Assembly: GCA_020638795.1 (NCBI GenBank)
Contig: JACKHW010000004.1
Span: forward strand, 186,001 to 250,000
From: Planctomycetota bacterium
Lineage (GTDB): Bacteria > Planctomycetota > UBA1135 > GCA-002748355
DNA length: 64,000 nucleotides
Direction of reading: 5' to 3'
Both the position numbers and the translations under genes were made by a program. The notes under the pieces are model-generated. The model was not told the DNA's origin. It made no database searches and worked only from the letters and a program-made list of their open reading frames with translations. Below, piece after piece: positions 34,880 through 43,358 of this stretch; position 1 is the first letter of the stretch; each line of letters begins with the position of its first letter.

Positions 34880-35722
34880 TCAGTTCCCCTTCTCCGCAGC
34901 AGAATCGCGATTGGCAGCTTCTCGGTCGACAATGGCTTCGTGTGTGATACGGACTTCCATCGGTTCGCCGGGCTCGTCGCCGGCTTTGGCCATGAGTTCG
35001 TGCACGAGAAGCGCACGCTGCTTGGAGCTCCCCGCACACGACTCGAGATAGGTCTGCAACGTCATCGGGTCGCAATGGAAGCGCATCGAGACCCGCACGA
35101 CGGTGCCGAGGTCGACACCCGGCGACTTGCTGCGGGAATACCCCGCCGTGCGTGGCGCCGCCACCGCTTCGATCCGGATTTGATCGACTGCCGCGAGTCC
35201 CCGCGCGTCCGGCTGTGCCAACTGCACCGCACGACTCGCCTCGAGCAGCCGCGCCAGCGCGTCGTCTACGAGATCGAGTGCGATCAGAGTCTCCTGGATT
35301 TCTTCGCGCTCGACCGGGTTGTTCGGCGGCATGCCGAGCTCCGGCGCTCCGAACTGCACGTTGGCGATGTCCATGGCCTGCCGCACGTCACGCTTCACCT
35401 GCGATGCTGTCGGAATGTAGTGGAACGTCGGATCGCCCTTGCCCGCGAGGTCGAACGCGGGACGCGGCGTGAAGAACGTCATGGCCCCGACCGCACCGCG
35501 CTCCCTCTCGAGGAGCTTGCTGTCTTCACGCGCGGACTTGCGCTGAGCGGACCCGTAGTAGCTCTTCCGCAGCTCCGCGCGACCGCGCGCGATCCGAGTG
35601 TCGAGACTTGTCGTGTCGAAGCGCCGCGATATCCAGGTGTTCGCGACGAGGAAGACGATGAGGCCACCCAGGATGCCCAGGAGCCAAGTCTTGTGCTGTT
35701 GCCAGAGGTCGTTGAGATCCAT
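34880..35722 (-). CDS. PilO/GspM-like inner-membrane platform protein
   Basis: 280 residues. A single N-terminal transmembrane helix (TWLLGILGGLIVFLVANTWI) is followed by a helical periplasmic segment and a ferredoxin-like C-terminal part (VDQIRIEAVAAPRTAGYS..., VVRVSMRFHCDPMTLQTYLESC), the layout of PilO/GspM. It lies directly after the PilM-PilN gene (24 nt), the expected order for the MNO alignment complex. Sequence identity to the family is not obvious, so the call relies on topology and context. Confidence 0.65.
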   Translation of the reverse strand: MDLNDLWQQHKTWLLGILGGLIVFLVANTWISRRFDTTSLDTRIARGRAELRKSYYGSAQRKSAREDSKLLERERGAVGAMTFFTPRPAFDLAGKGDPTFHYIPTASQVKRDVRQAMDIANVQFGAPELGMPPNNPVEREEIQETLIALDLVDDALARLLEASRAVQLAQPDARGLAAVDQIRIEAVAAPRTAGYSRSKSPGVDLGTVVRVSMRFHCDPMTLQTYLESCAGSSKQRALLVHELMAKAGDEPGEPMEVRITHEAIVDREAANRDSAAEKGN

Positions 35723-35746
35723 GGATCGCTTTCGATTCCTGCGAAG

Positions 35747-37405
35747 TCAGTCCTGGCCGTCCTCGGCCGCGGGTGGCGTGACGTCGAGCCAGTCGACCTT
35801 GAACGAGAAGACGAAGTCGCCGCCAGACTCGTTGACCATCGGTTCACGATAGGGAATGCCCCGCTTGTCCAACTCGTTCTTGAGTTCGCGGAACGTCTCG
35901 GTGAGCAGCTTGCCCGAAATCGACTTGCCACCGCCCTGCACGAGGAGGAAGGGACGTGCCGGGACTTTCGTGCGACGACGCTCTGCGACATCGCCCGTAG
36001 GCTTCACCCACGTCGGCACAGCGATCTTGGACTCGAGCTTCGAGACCCAGAGGTCGCTCGGCAGGATCTCGCGCAATACGCGCAACGTCGCGAGCGTCCC
36101 GTAGAGAGGCACCGATCGCGATCGCAATTCGTCGAGGACCTTCGAGCGTTCGTCGTTCTTCTCGACGTACGACGTCGTCTCGGCCTCGACCGACTTGTGA
36201 ACCTTGACCTGCGATTCGATCTTGGCCGCGGCCCTCTCCGCGTCGTCGTAGGCCCGTTTCCCGTCGAACCACCGCCATCCGAGGAAGAGCACGGCGAGCG
36301 CCGCCGCCGCGATGTTGAACACCGTGCGCGTCTGGAAACGACGGCGCTTCTTGACCGCCTCGGGCAGGATCTCGATCGAATACAGCTCTTCGAAGAGCGG
36401 TGTGAGTGCGAGGCCGATCGCGAGCGCGGCCTCGGGACCTTGATCACTGAGGACCTGCGCGGCGCCGGCATCCAGCGAGGACGTATCGAGGCTCTCCGTC
36501 GGATCGAAGATGTCGACCGGACATCGGAGACCATCCGCGAAGAAGGCGGCCATGCCCCGGATGCGCGCTCCAGGACCACAAAGGTGACAACGCGCGAGCG
36601 TGAGGTTCTCGACGCCGGTCTGCGTCTGACAGAACGCCAAAGTCGAACGCAGTGCGGCCTGGAGTTGACCCGCCACGCCCTGCACGGAGTGCGTCGCTTT
36701 TTCCTCCTGCGAACTCGCGTAACGTCCACGGGAACGTGGATCGAGGTCGAGCAGTTCGTCGCGGATCTTCTGCGCGCGGTTCTCCCGGACGTTGAACGTC
36801 TGGCCGATCGCGGCATCGAGCACGGCGAGGCCACCCGACACGTTGCGCGCGAAGAGCAGATTGGCTCCCTGCAGCAGAGCGATGTCGATCGCGGTCTCTC
36901 CGATCCAAGCAACGAGCGTCACGTCGTCCGCGCTGACCGGACCGAGCGTCAAGAACGCGTTGTAGAGCGCGATCGCATTGGGCACGTACGCCTCGACCGA
37001 TCCCTTGCGCGACTCGACCGCGCGCGCCTGTTCCGCGAGGTGGCTGTCCTTGGCGAGTGCGAGCAGGACGGTGTCTTCACCCGTCATCTCGTTCGCGATC
37101 GGCAAGAGGTTGTAGTCCGCGCTTAGCGAGCCGCCCGCTTGACCCGAAATCTCGTCGACCTCGAACTCCATGAGCTTCGCGAGCTGCCAGTCGGGAACTT
37201 GCGGCACGCGCACGTAGCGCAGGATGAGTTCGCGTCCCGAGAGCCCGGTCACGACGCCCGCGAGTGGCGTTCCCCCGCTGAGTCGATTGCCGTCACGGGT
37301 GATCAGCTCGCACCCGACGACCTGGAACACGGCGCCCTTCTTGCGCCCTTCGACGAGAAGAGCATCTTGCGCCCGGAGGTCGAGTCCACGTGTCTTCGAC
37401 GCCAT
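35747..37405 (-). CDS. Fused PilM-PilN (GspL-type) platform protein
   Basis: 552 residues. Residues 1 to ~335 are an actin-like PilM/GspL cytoplasmic domain (LVAWIGETAIDIALLQGANLLFARNVSGGL, LARCHLCGPGARIRG). There is then a transmembrane helix near 360-380 (VFNIAAAALAVLFLGW) and a PilN-like periplasmic part (RSVPLYGTLATLRVLREILPSDLWVSKLESKI). In type IV pili PilM and PilN are separate proteins; here one chain does both, as in GspL. The start codon overlaps the stop of the FHA gene by one base (TGATG at 37405). Confidence 0.82.
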   Translation of the reverse strand: MASKTRGLDLRAQDALLVEGRKKGAVFQVVGCELITRDGNRLSGGTPLAGVVTGLSGRELILRYVRVPQVPDWQLAKLMEFEVDEISGQAGGSLSADYNLLPIANEMTGEDTVLLALAKDSHLAEQARAVESRKGSVEAYVPNAIALYNAFLTLGPVSADDVTLVAWIGETAIDIALLQGANLLFARNVSGGLAVLDAAIGQTFNVRENRAQKIRDELLDLDPRSRGRYASSQEEKATHSVQGVAGQLQAALRSTLAFCQTQTGVENLTLARCHLCGPGARIRGMAAFFADGLRCPVDIFDPTESLDTSSLDAGAAQVLSDQGPEAALAIGLALTPLFEELYSIEILPEAVKKRRRFQTRTVFNIAAAALAVLFLGWRWFDGKRAYDDAERAAAKIESQVKVHKSVEAETTSYVEKNDERSKVLDELRSRSVPLYGTLATLRVLREILPSDLWVSKLESKIAVPTWVKPTGDVAERRRTKVPARPFLLVQGGGKSISGKLLTETFRELKNELDKRGIPYREPMVNESGGDFVFSFKVDWLDVTPPAAEDGQD

Positions 37406-39504
37406 CAGTCGCGCCCTCCGTTCGAGTCCCCGTTGTCTGCACCGTCGGTAGCCGCGGCAGCGGGCAACCGGGTCGAAACGAACTCGCGCACGACGCGCGC
37501 GAGGCGATCCTGTCCCGCCGAGGCGAGTCCGGCGGCAAGGCTACCGAGCGCTTCGGCCCGTCGACGCCCGCGCTCGGTACGCACCGCATCGAGTCGGGAT
37601 TCGACCTTCTTGCGGAACGCGGCAATCGAGTCCTTGAGCTCGTCCTGCCGCGCATCGAGCGCATCGGCACGCTCGAGAAGGCGCACGAACAAGCCGTCGT
37701 ACTGGAACGCACGCGCTTCGTCGAAATCACGCTCGAGCGCCACGAGGTCGTTCTGCGCCTCCGTGAGCAGCGTCGCGCGATGCGTGCGCGCGTCGCGCAC
37801 GGCCTGCACGTCGTACGGCTTCTCTTGGAGGATCTGCCGGTAGACGCGCAAGGCATCGGCGATCCGCCCTTCCGATCGCGCGGCATCGGCGGTGCGCATG
37901 AGACGGAGCGCTTCGAGGCGCTGCTCTTGGAAGTCGAGCCTTAGCGACGCGCTCTTCGTCGTGTCGAACACGAATCGCGCGAAGTCGCCGTCGACGCGCA
38001 CGACCAGCTTCGATGGAGTTTCGGTTTCGAACATCAAGGTTTGCTGACCGACGCCCCACAGCAGCGCGGTCGCGTTCTCGAACTGCGCCGGACCCGAGTC
38101 CTGGACGAACACACCGGCGCCCTCGCCGCTCCGCACGCGATACGACGCAGCGACGTCGCGCGGTACCATGAGGACGAGTCGGCCCTGTCCGTTCGTCTGG
38201 AGCTTGGCGAGACCGTTCTCGACGACGAGCGACTGGGTTTCGAAGACATCGCAACACGGCAGCGGCAACGCCTCGGCGAGTCCCGTCAACGCGGAATCCG
38301 AAGGCGACCCGTCGCGACCCGGCAGGGCCGACGTGCCCGACAGCAGGACTGAGGCGCCGACGCGCACCCGCAAACCTGCGGACTCGGGAATCGAGAACAC
38401 GGTCGTTCCCGCGAACTCGCTCGCGACTCCCGCTGCTTCCGCATCGGCGTCGAGGAGTGCGATCTCGTCGACGGCAACTTGCGCTTCTTCGGAACTCCCG
38501 TCGGCGAGTGCCGCAACGATCGCGATCCCGACCTCGGCGCAGCCCGCCGGAACCTTGCAGACGGTCTCGAGTGTCGTCCACGATCCAGGTTCGATCGCGC
38601 TGAGCGGACTGCCGAACACGAACAAGGGCTCCCGCGTGAAGCGCGCGTTCGCGCCCCGGGTTTCACCGACCGGTTCGCCGTCCTCCTCGCCGCCTTCGCC
38701 AACGCCGCGCACCGGCACCTGCGCTTTGTCGAAGAAGACGAGCCTCAGGCCGACGCGTGCACGGCCATCCGTGCGGACCGCAGCCTGCGCGCGAACGGCG
38801 ACCTTCCGCGCGACATCGGTCGGCTTCGGCTGCATCGCGACCGCGAAGAGTCGCCCAGCTGCATCGTCCGTCGCCGGTGCGAGATCGGCGACGAGCGCGC
38901 TCTTGCCGGACTTCGCAGGCGCGCCACGGACGAAGCCATCGCCAACCGGTCCCGGCAGCCACTCTTCGTCGCCACCTTCGAGCTGCGCGAGCGCTTGGGG
39001 CAAGAGGTTGCCGGGGATCGCGACGACCTTGCGTTCGGCCTTCGTGCCGCGCTGCTCCGTATCCCGCAAGAAGAACCAATACGCCGCGCCTCCGCCGAGC
39101 AAGAGCGCGAGGAGCACCAGTAGCGCGACCGGACTGCGTTTTCCGGTACGGGCGAGCACTTCCGCATCGATGCCGATCGACTGCGACGATTCGAGAGAGA
39201 CGTCACCCTGATCGAGATCGACGAGTTGGACGACCGTCAGGCCGATTTGGAAGCGATCTCCGTGCGCGATCGGCAGTTCTTGGATTCGCTTGCCGTCGAC
39301 GCGCGTGCCATTGGTCGAATCGAGGTCACGGAGCAGGACGCCATCGCCTTCGAGGACGATCTGACAATGGCGACCGGACAGCTTCTCGTCTTGGTCGAGG
39401 ACGAGTTCGCAGCCCGTCCTTCGTCCGATCGTCACGTCCGACCTGAGCTCCTGTTTCGTGCCAGCGTGAGGTCCCTCGACGATCTGCAGGACATACTTCG
39501 CCAT
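37405..39504 (-). CDS. FHA-domain, single-pass membrane protein; first gene of the pseudopilin operon
   Basis: 699 residues. The N-terminal FHA domain (about 20-95) keeps the phosphothreonine-binding pattern GRR at 27-29, SGRH at 43-46 and DSTNGT at 62-67. A transmembrane helix lies at ~124-146. The exterior part is beta-rich with carbohydrate-binding-module character (VRTDGRARVGLRLVFFDKAQ, ...SWTTLETVCKVPAGCAEVGIAIV). The last ~150 residues are coiled coil (ALRVYRQILQEKPYDVQAVRD). It is suggested to link Ser/Thr-kinase signalling to the machine; the kinase is not in the window. The ATG at 39504 is 6 nt from a 9-bp inverted repeat. Confidence 0.75.
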   Translation of the reverse strand: MAKYVLQIVEGPHAGTKQELRSDVTIGRRTGCELVLDQDEKLSGRHCQIVLEGDGVLLRDLDSTNGTRVDGKRIQELPIAHGDRFQIGLTVVQLVDLDQGDVSLESSQSIGIDAEVLARTGKRSPVALLVLLALLLGGGAAYWFFLRDTEQRGTKAERKVVAIPGNLLPQALAQLEGGDEEWLPGPVGDGFVRGAPAKSGKSALVADLAPATDDAAGRLFAVAMQPKPTDVARKVAVRAQAAVRTDGRARVGLRLVFFDKAQVPVRGVGEGGEEDGEPVGETRGANARFTREPLFVFGSPLSAIEPGSWTTLETVCKVPAGCAEVGIAIVAALADGSSEEAQVAVDEIALLDADAEAAGVASEFAGTTVFSIPESAGLRVRVGASVLLSGTSALPGRDGSPSDSALTGLAEALPLPCCDVFETQSLVVENGLAKLQTNGQGRLVLMVPRDVAASYRVRSGEGAGVFVQDSGPAQFENATALLWGVGQQTLMFETETPSKLVVRVDGDFARFVFDTTKSASLRLDFQEQRLEALRLMRTADAARSEGRIADALRVYRQILQEKPYDVQAVRDARTHRATLLTEAQNDLVALERDFDEARAFQYDGLFVRLLERADALDARQDELKDSIAAFRKKVESRLDAVRTERGRRRAEALGSLAAGLASAGQDRLARVVREFVSTRLPAAAATDGADNGDSNGGRD

Positions 39505-39510
39505 GAATGC

Positions 39511-39583
39511 AACGGCTCTAACGGGGGTCCGGGAAGTCTCTGTGACCCGAGGGGGCATCGGGACACCCGCGACCAGAGCCGTT
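39511..39583 (-). promoter_or_regulatory. Leader inverted repeat upstream of the pseudopilin operon
   Basis: AACGGCTCT (39511-39519) and AGAGCCGTT (39575-39583) form a perfect 9-bp inverted repeat enclosing 55 nt. Inside lies a second hairpin, CCCGA/TCGGG (39546-39562). On the minus strand the inner arm ends 6 nt before the ATG of the FHA gene and covers the position where a ribosome-binding site would lie. It could control translation of the first gene, or be an operator. The rest of the 279-nt gap to rsmE holds no gene. Confidence 0.45.
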
Positions 39584-39783
39584 CGGCGATACCCGTGGCG
39601 CGGCTCGAAGGACGGCTCGGCCAAGGGCAACGTGCGATCGCGCTCAGGTCGACGATTAGGAACGTAGGGACGCAGTGTAACCGGAAGCCGCGGCACGCCA
39701 CGAGGAATCTGGCTCGTGCGAAGGTGGCTTCAGGATTGACGCTTGCACGGGACGTCCGGTCTCGGAACATCGGGCGCATCGCC

Positions 39784-40533
39784 ATGGCGCTCCGCTACCA
39801 CGTCGACGAACTCCCCCCGGTGGGCCGAACCCGCTTGTCGAAGGAGCTCTCCCACCATCTCACCGTGGTCCTGCGCATGCGCGAAGGCTCGGAGTTCGCC
39901 CTCTTCGACGGCCGCGGCGGGGAAGCACTGGCGCGCATCGTCCAAGCATCCCGAACCGCACTCGTCGAGATCACGTCGGCCATACAGCACGTCGCACCCC
40001 GCGACGCGACGATCGAACTCGCGTTTTCGCGCCCGCCGGAAGCCCGGCTGGCTCAAGTCTTCGAACACGCGACGGAACTCGGAGTGCGGCGGTTTCGCCC
40101 GGTCGTGTTCGAGCGCAGCAAGCGTGCCGCCCATGCGAACGTCGCGCGTTGGACGCGAATCGTCAGCGCTGCGGCGGGTCAATGCGGTGCACTCTTCGTC
40201 CCGACGATCGACGAGCCCGTGCCGTTTTCTGCCCTCGCCCTGGAGGCAGATGGCGGACCAAGCCCCGTCTTGGTGGCCGAGCGGGACGATGCGTGGCCAG
40301 GGCGGTCCGTCTACGCACGCGAACTCGGTGCGCACGTCGGAACGGCAGCATCGGTACTGATCGTCGTCGGACCCGAAGCGGGCTTCACCGACGCCGAACG
40401 CGAAGCCCTCATCCACGCGGACACGATCGCCGTCGCGGTCGGCCCCTACGTGCTGCGGGTCGAGACCGCCGCACTCGCGGTGGCAGCACTCGTGCGCGCT
40501 TTCACGTCGGGAACGAAGGAACGGAACGCGTAG
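39784..40533 (+). CDS. rsmE: 16S rRNA m3U1498 methyltransferase
   Basis: 249 residues. It is a SPOUT-class SAM methyltransferase that modifies U1498 of 16S rRNA. N-terminal PUA-like part: LSKELSHHLTVVLRMREGSEFALFDG. SPOUT knot motifs: VVGPEAGFTDAEREAL and VGPYVLRVETAALAV. The start ATG at 39784 gives the normal family N-terminus. It converges with the histidine kinase gene (6-nt gap). Confidence 0.95.
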   Translation: MALRYHVDELPPVGRTRLSKELSHHLTVVLRMREGSEFALFDGRGGEALARIVQASRTALVEITSAIQHVAPRDATIELAFSRPPEARLAQVFEHATELGVRRFRPVVFERSKRAAHANVARWTRIVSAAAGQCGALFVPTIDEPVPFSALALEADGGPSPVLVAERDDAWPGRSVYARELGAHVGTAASVLIVVGPEAGFTDAEREALIHADTIAVAVGPYVLRVETAALAVAALVRAFTSGTKERNA

Positions 40534-40539
40534 CGTCGT

Positions 40540-42288
40540 TCAACGGGCTGTCGGTGCGCGACCCGCGGTGCGCGCAGCCCAGACCCACGAACTCTCGAAC
40601 ACACTGTTGCGGTCGTGGGACAGATCTTCCCAGTCGGTCTCGCCCGCGACCGCGCGGTCGATCGGGCGCGGCGAGTCGGGTTCGACTTCGGGTAGCAAGA
40701 AGCGGAAGAGCGCGCCACCGCCCGGGTTGTCCTCGCAGGCGATGAAGCCGCCGTGCATGTTGACGATCTCCTTCGAGATCGGAAGACCGAGCCCCGTCCC
40801 CTCTGGCTTGTCGGTCAGATTGTGCACGCCTTGGCGGAAGCGATCGAAGATCCGTTCTTTCTCGTCGTCGTCGGGCACTCCCGGACCACGGTCGGCGATG
40901 CGAACCTCGATACCGCCTTCGAGCCGTGCCACGCGTACGGTCACGTCCGTGCCGTCTGGCGAGAACTTCCACGCGTTCGTGAGCAAGTTCGTGAGGACTT
41001 GGTGCAAGCGATCACGATCGCCGAAGTAGCCGATCTTCTCGTCGGGGAGTTCGAGCCGGAACCCGACGGGCTTGTTGTGTTCAAGGCCGGAGAGCGCCTT
41101 GACGGCGGCCTCGACGAGTTCACGGAAGTCGAAGTTCGCGAGCTCCCACGTCATGCAGCCGGCCTCGATCTTCGCGAGATCGAGCACTTGATTGATGAGA
41201 CGCGAGAGACGCTCGGACTCGGCCTTGATGATGGTCAAGAATTCGCGACGAAGCTCGGGGTCTTCCTCGTCACCGTAGTCGAGGAGGATCTCGGAGAACG
41301 AGCGAATGCTCGTGAGCGGCGTTCGCAACTCGTGACTGACCGACGACAAGAAGCTGTCCTTGGCGCGGTCGAGGGTTTGTAGCTCTTCGTAGGCGCGGAG
41401 GAGTTCGCGCGTGCGCGCAGTGACTTTCTGCTCCAGCGTTCGGTTCTGCTCTTCGATCCGACGCCGCGAGAACTCGAGCTTCTCGCTCATCACGTTGAAG
41501 CTCATCGCGAGCGCCGAAATCTCGTCGTCGCCTCGCACGGGGATCTTCACGTCGCGCGTGCCTTGTCCGAGCGAGACTGCCGCTTCGGTCAGCCCTCGAA
41601 GGTGCCGAAGGACTCCTGCCGTCAGAAGCAGGCCGAGCCCCATCGCGAGACCGAGGAAGAACAACGCGACCGGCGCGATTGCCCACACGTACTCGTTGAG
41701 CGCGCGCACGATCGGTGCACGACTCGCCCACAAGAGGAGCGTCCCGATCCGACGTTGCTCCCGCACCTGCGTCGCGACGTCTCCGCGACCATCGCCACCT
41801 TCGCCACCTTCGACGCCTTCGACGCCGACGGGTTCGCGTTCGGACGAGATCGGATCATCGTAGATCGCGACCGCGACGCTGTATCCAGCGATGTCCTTCG
41901 CCTGCATCGGCTTGACGCCGTCGGTCGTCAGCTCTCCCCAAGCATCGAGGTTGCTCGGACCGACCGGGCCAGCGACGAGGAGCTGGTCGAGCGCTCCACC
42001 TTCGCCATTGCGCCACAACTCGACGCGCAGCAGCGATGGCACGAGCCCCATCATGGATGCGAGCGCTTCTTCTGCCCGCTCCTTGCGGCCCGCGATCGTC
42101 GCGAGGTATATGCCGCTGTCGCGAGCGAGCATCTCGGCAGCACCCACGAGCTTCTGGCGATGTTGTTCCTCCATGGTGAGGCCGACACGGGCCACCGTGT
42201 AGCGCGCGAACGCGAGCACGGCGACCGACGTCGTCAAGATCGCCGGAAGGACGAGCTTGGACCGGAGGCTCAATCGAAGGACGGACAT
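40540..42288 (-). CDS. Membrane sensor histidine kinase
   Basis: 582 residues. Two transmembrane helices (about 13-32 and 202-226) enclose a ~170-residue periplasmic sensor with a low-complexity VEGVEGGEGGDG stretch at 155-168. HAMP region ~230-285, then coiled coil, then HisKA with phospho-acceptor His319 in SVSHELRTPLTS. The HATPase domain has an N box (LTNLLTNAWKFSPDG), G1 (ADRGPGVPDD) and G2 (GTGLGLPISKEIV). No response regulator is adjacent. It is last in an AAA+ / binding-protein / kinase strand; the binding protein may present its ligand to the kinase. Confidence 0.92.
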   Translation of the reverse strand: MSVLRLSLRSKLVLPAILTTSVAVLAFARYTVARVGLTMEEQHRQKLVGAAEMLARDSGIYLATIAGRKERAEEALASMMGLVPSLLRVELWRNGEGGALDQLLVAGPVGPSNLDAWGELTTDGVKPMQAKDIAGYSVAVAIYDDPISSEREPVGVEGVEGGEGGDGRGDVATQVREQRRIGTLLLWASRAPIVRALNEYVWAIAPVALFFLGLAMGLGLLLTAGVLRHLRGLTEAAVSLGQGTRDVKIPVRGDDEISALAMSFNVMSEKLEFSRRRIEEQNRTLEQKVTARTRELLRAYEELQTLDRAKDSFLSSVSHELRTPLTSIRSFSEILLDYGDEEDPELRREFLTIIKAESERLSRLINQVLDLAKIEAGCMTWELANFDFRELVEAAVKALSGLEHNKPVGFRLELPDEKIGYFGDRDRLHQVLTNLLTNAWKFSPDGTDVTVRVARLEGGIEVRIADRGPGVPDDDEKERIFDRFRQGVHNLTDKPEGTGLGLPISKEIVNMHGGFIACEDNPGGGALFRFLLPEVEPDSPRPIDRAVAGETDWEDLSHDRNSVFESSWVWAARTAGRAPTAR

Positions 42289-42405
42289 CGACAGCTCTTC
42301 TTTTCGGCACTTCGAGCCGCCATTCCTTTGCTGGGTGTCAAGACGCGGCCGGGTGACCCGGACCGTCGTTGCTATCGCCTCGTGACTGGCGGCGCCCTCA
42401 CCCGC

Positions 42406-43326
42406 TCAACGACGGCGCGATGACCGGAGCTTCTCGAGGTTCGCGGTCACGGTTCGCACGACGCCTGGCGGACTCTCGATCAGCCCCCCCTTGGGCCCCC
42501 GAGGGAGCTGCAGTGCGCGGACCAAGCTGCGTGCCAGAGCCACGAAGTCAGGCCGTACACATTGGATCGTGCGACTCGGCATCGTTTCGGGATCGTGGGA
42601 AGCGACCCAGATCCCGTGCCTGACGAGCGCCCGCAAGAATTCGAGTTCGAGTCGCGACCCTGCCGGTGGAAGTACGCGTCGATCCGGAAGCAACAGGAGA
42701 ACCTCGACGCGACTCGAGAATCGTGAGATGGCCTCGATCGCCGCTCCTGCATTCGAGACAGTCTGCACCTCGAGGACGTCCCGTCGTGCCGCCGCTTCGA
42801 CGGCGCGCAGCGCATGGACCGTGGCGCGCGTGGACGGATCGGAGTCGGCGGGAACGAGGACGCCGATCTTTCCGATGTCGGGAATCGCCCGAAGCAACTC
42901 CGTGAGACGCGCGGCCGGTGGTACGTGAATCGACAGCGCATCATCGGGAGCCCACGACTTCGAAGCATCGGGTGCAGCGACGTAGCTCACACGACAGCTC
43001 GGTGGCTCGGCCAAGCGTTGCGTCAGGAATCGAACCGAAGCGCGCCCGACGCAGACGATGCCGTCGTGCTCCGTGAGCTTCGAGATCGCCGCCGGCAACG
43101 CGCGCGTTTTCGGTGAGACCGTCACTGTCTCGAGAACGCGCCCCGGCCATGCACGCCGGAACTCACGCTCGAAGACCTCGAAGCACTCCCGGTCGTCGCG
43201 CAACAGGAGCACGTCTTTTTCGAGGCGACTCGCAAGTATTGGCGAAGCCGAATCGGACGGCGCCGACGAAGTGGCGATCGCGATCGCCATCGACCCGATA
43301 CCGAACGCGAATGCGAGCACCCGCAT
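42406..43326 (-). CDS. ABC-substrate-binding-like periplasmic protein (TrpX/ABC_sub_bind type)
   Basis: 306 residues from the ATG at 43326, preferred because it begins a signal peptide (RVLAFAFGIGSMAIAIATSSA). A GTG at 43371 would overlap the upstream gene's last codons. The two-lobed pattern is visible: HDGIVCVGRASVRFLTQRL, then IGKIGVLVPADSDPSTRATVHALRAV and VEVLLLLPDRRVLPPAGS. The family is usually linked to transport, but there are no permease genes here and a histidine kinase follows 117 nt downstream. A sensory accessory role is therefore plausible. Confidence 0.7.
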   Translation of the reverse strand: MRVLAFAFGIGSMAIAIATSSAPSDSASPILASRLEKDVLLLRDDRECFEVFEREFRRAWPGRVLETVTVSPKTRALPAAISKLTEHDGIVCVGRASVRFLTQRLAEPPSCRVSYVAAPDASKSWAPDDALSIHVPPAARLTELLRAIPDIGKIGVLVPADSDPSTRATVHALRAVEAAARRDVLEVQTVSNAGAAIEAISRFSSRVEVLLLLPDRRVLPPAGSRLELEFLRALVRHGIWVASHDPETMPSRTIQCVRPDFVALARSLVRALQLPRGPKGGLIESPPGVVRTVTANLEKLRSSRRR

Positions 43327-43358
43327 CGAGGTCCGCGTCGCGGGCGCCACCGGAGGCC

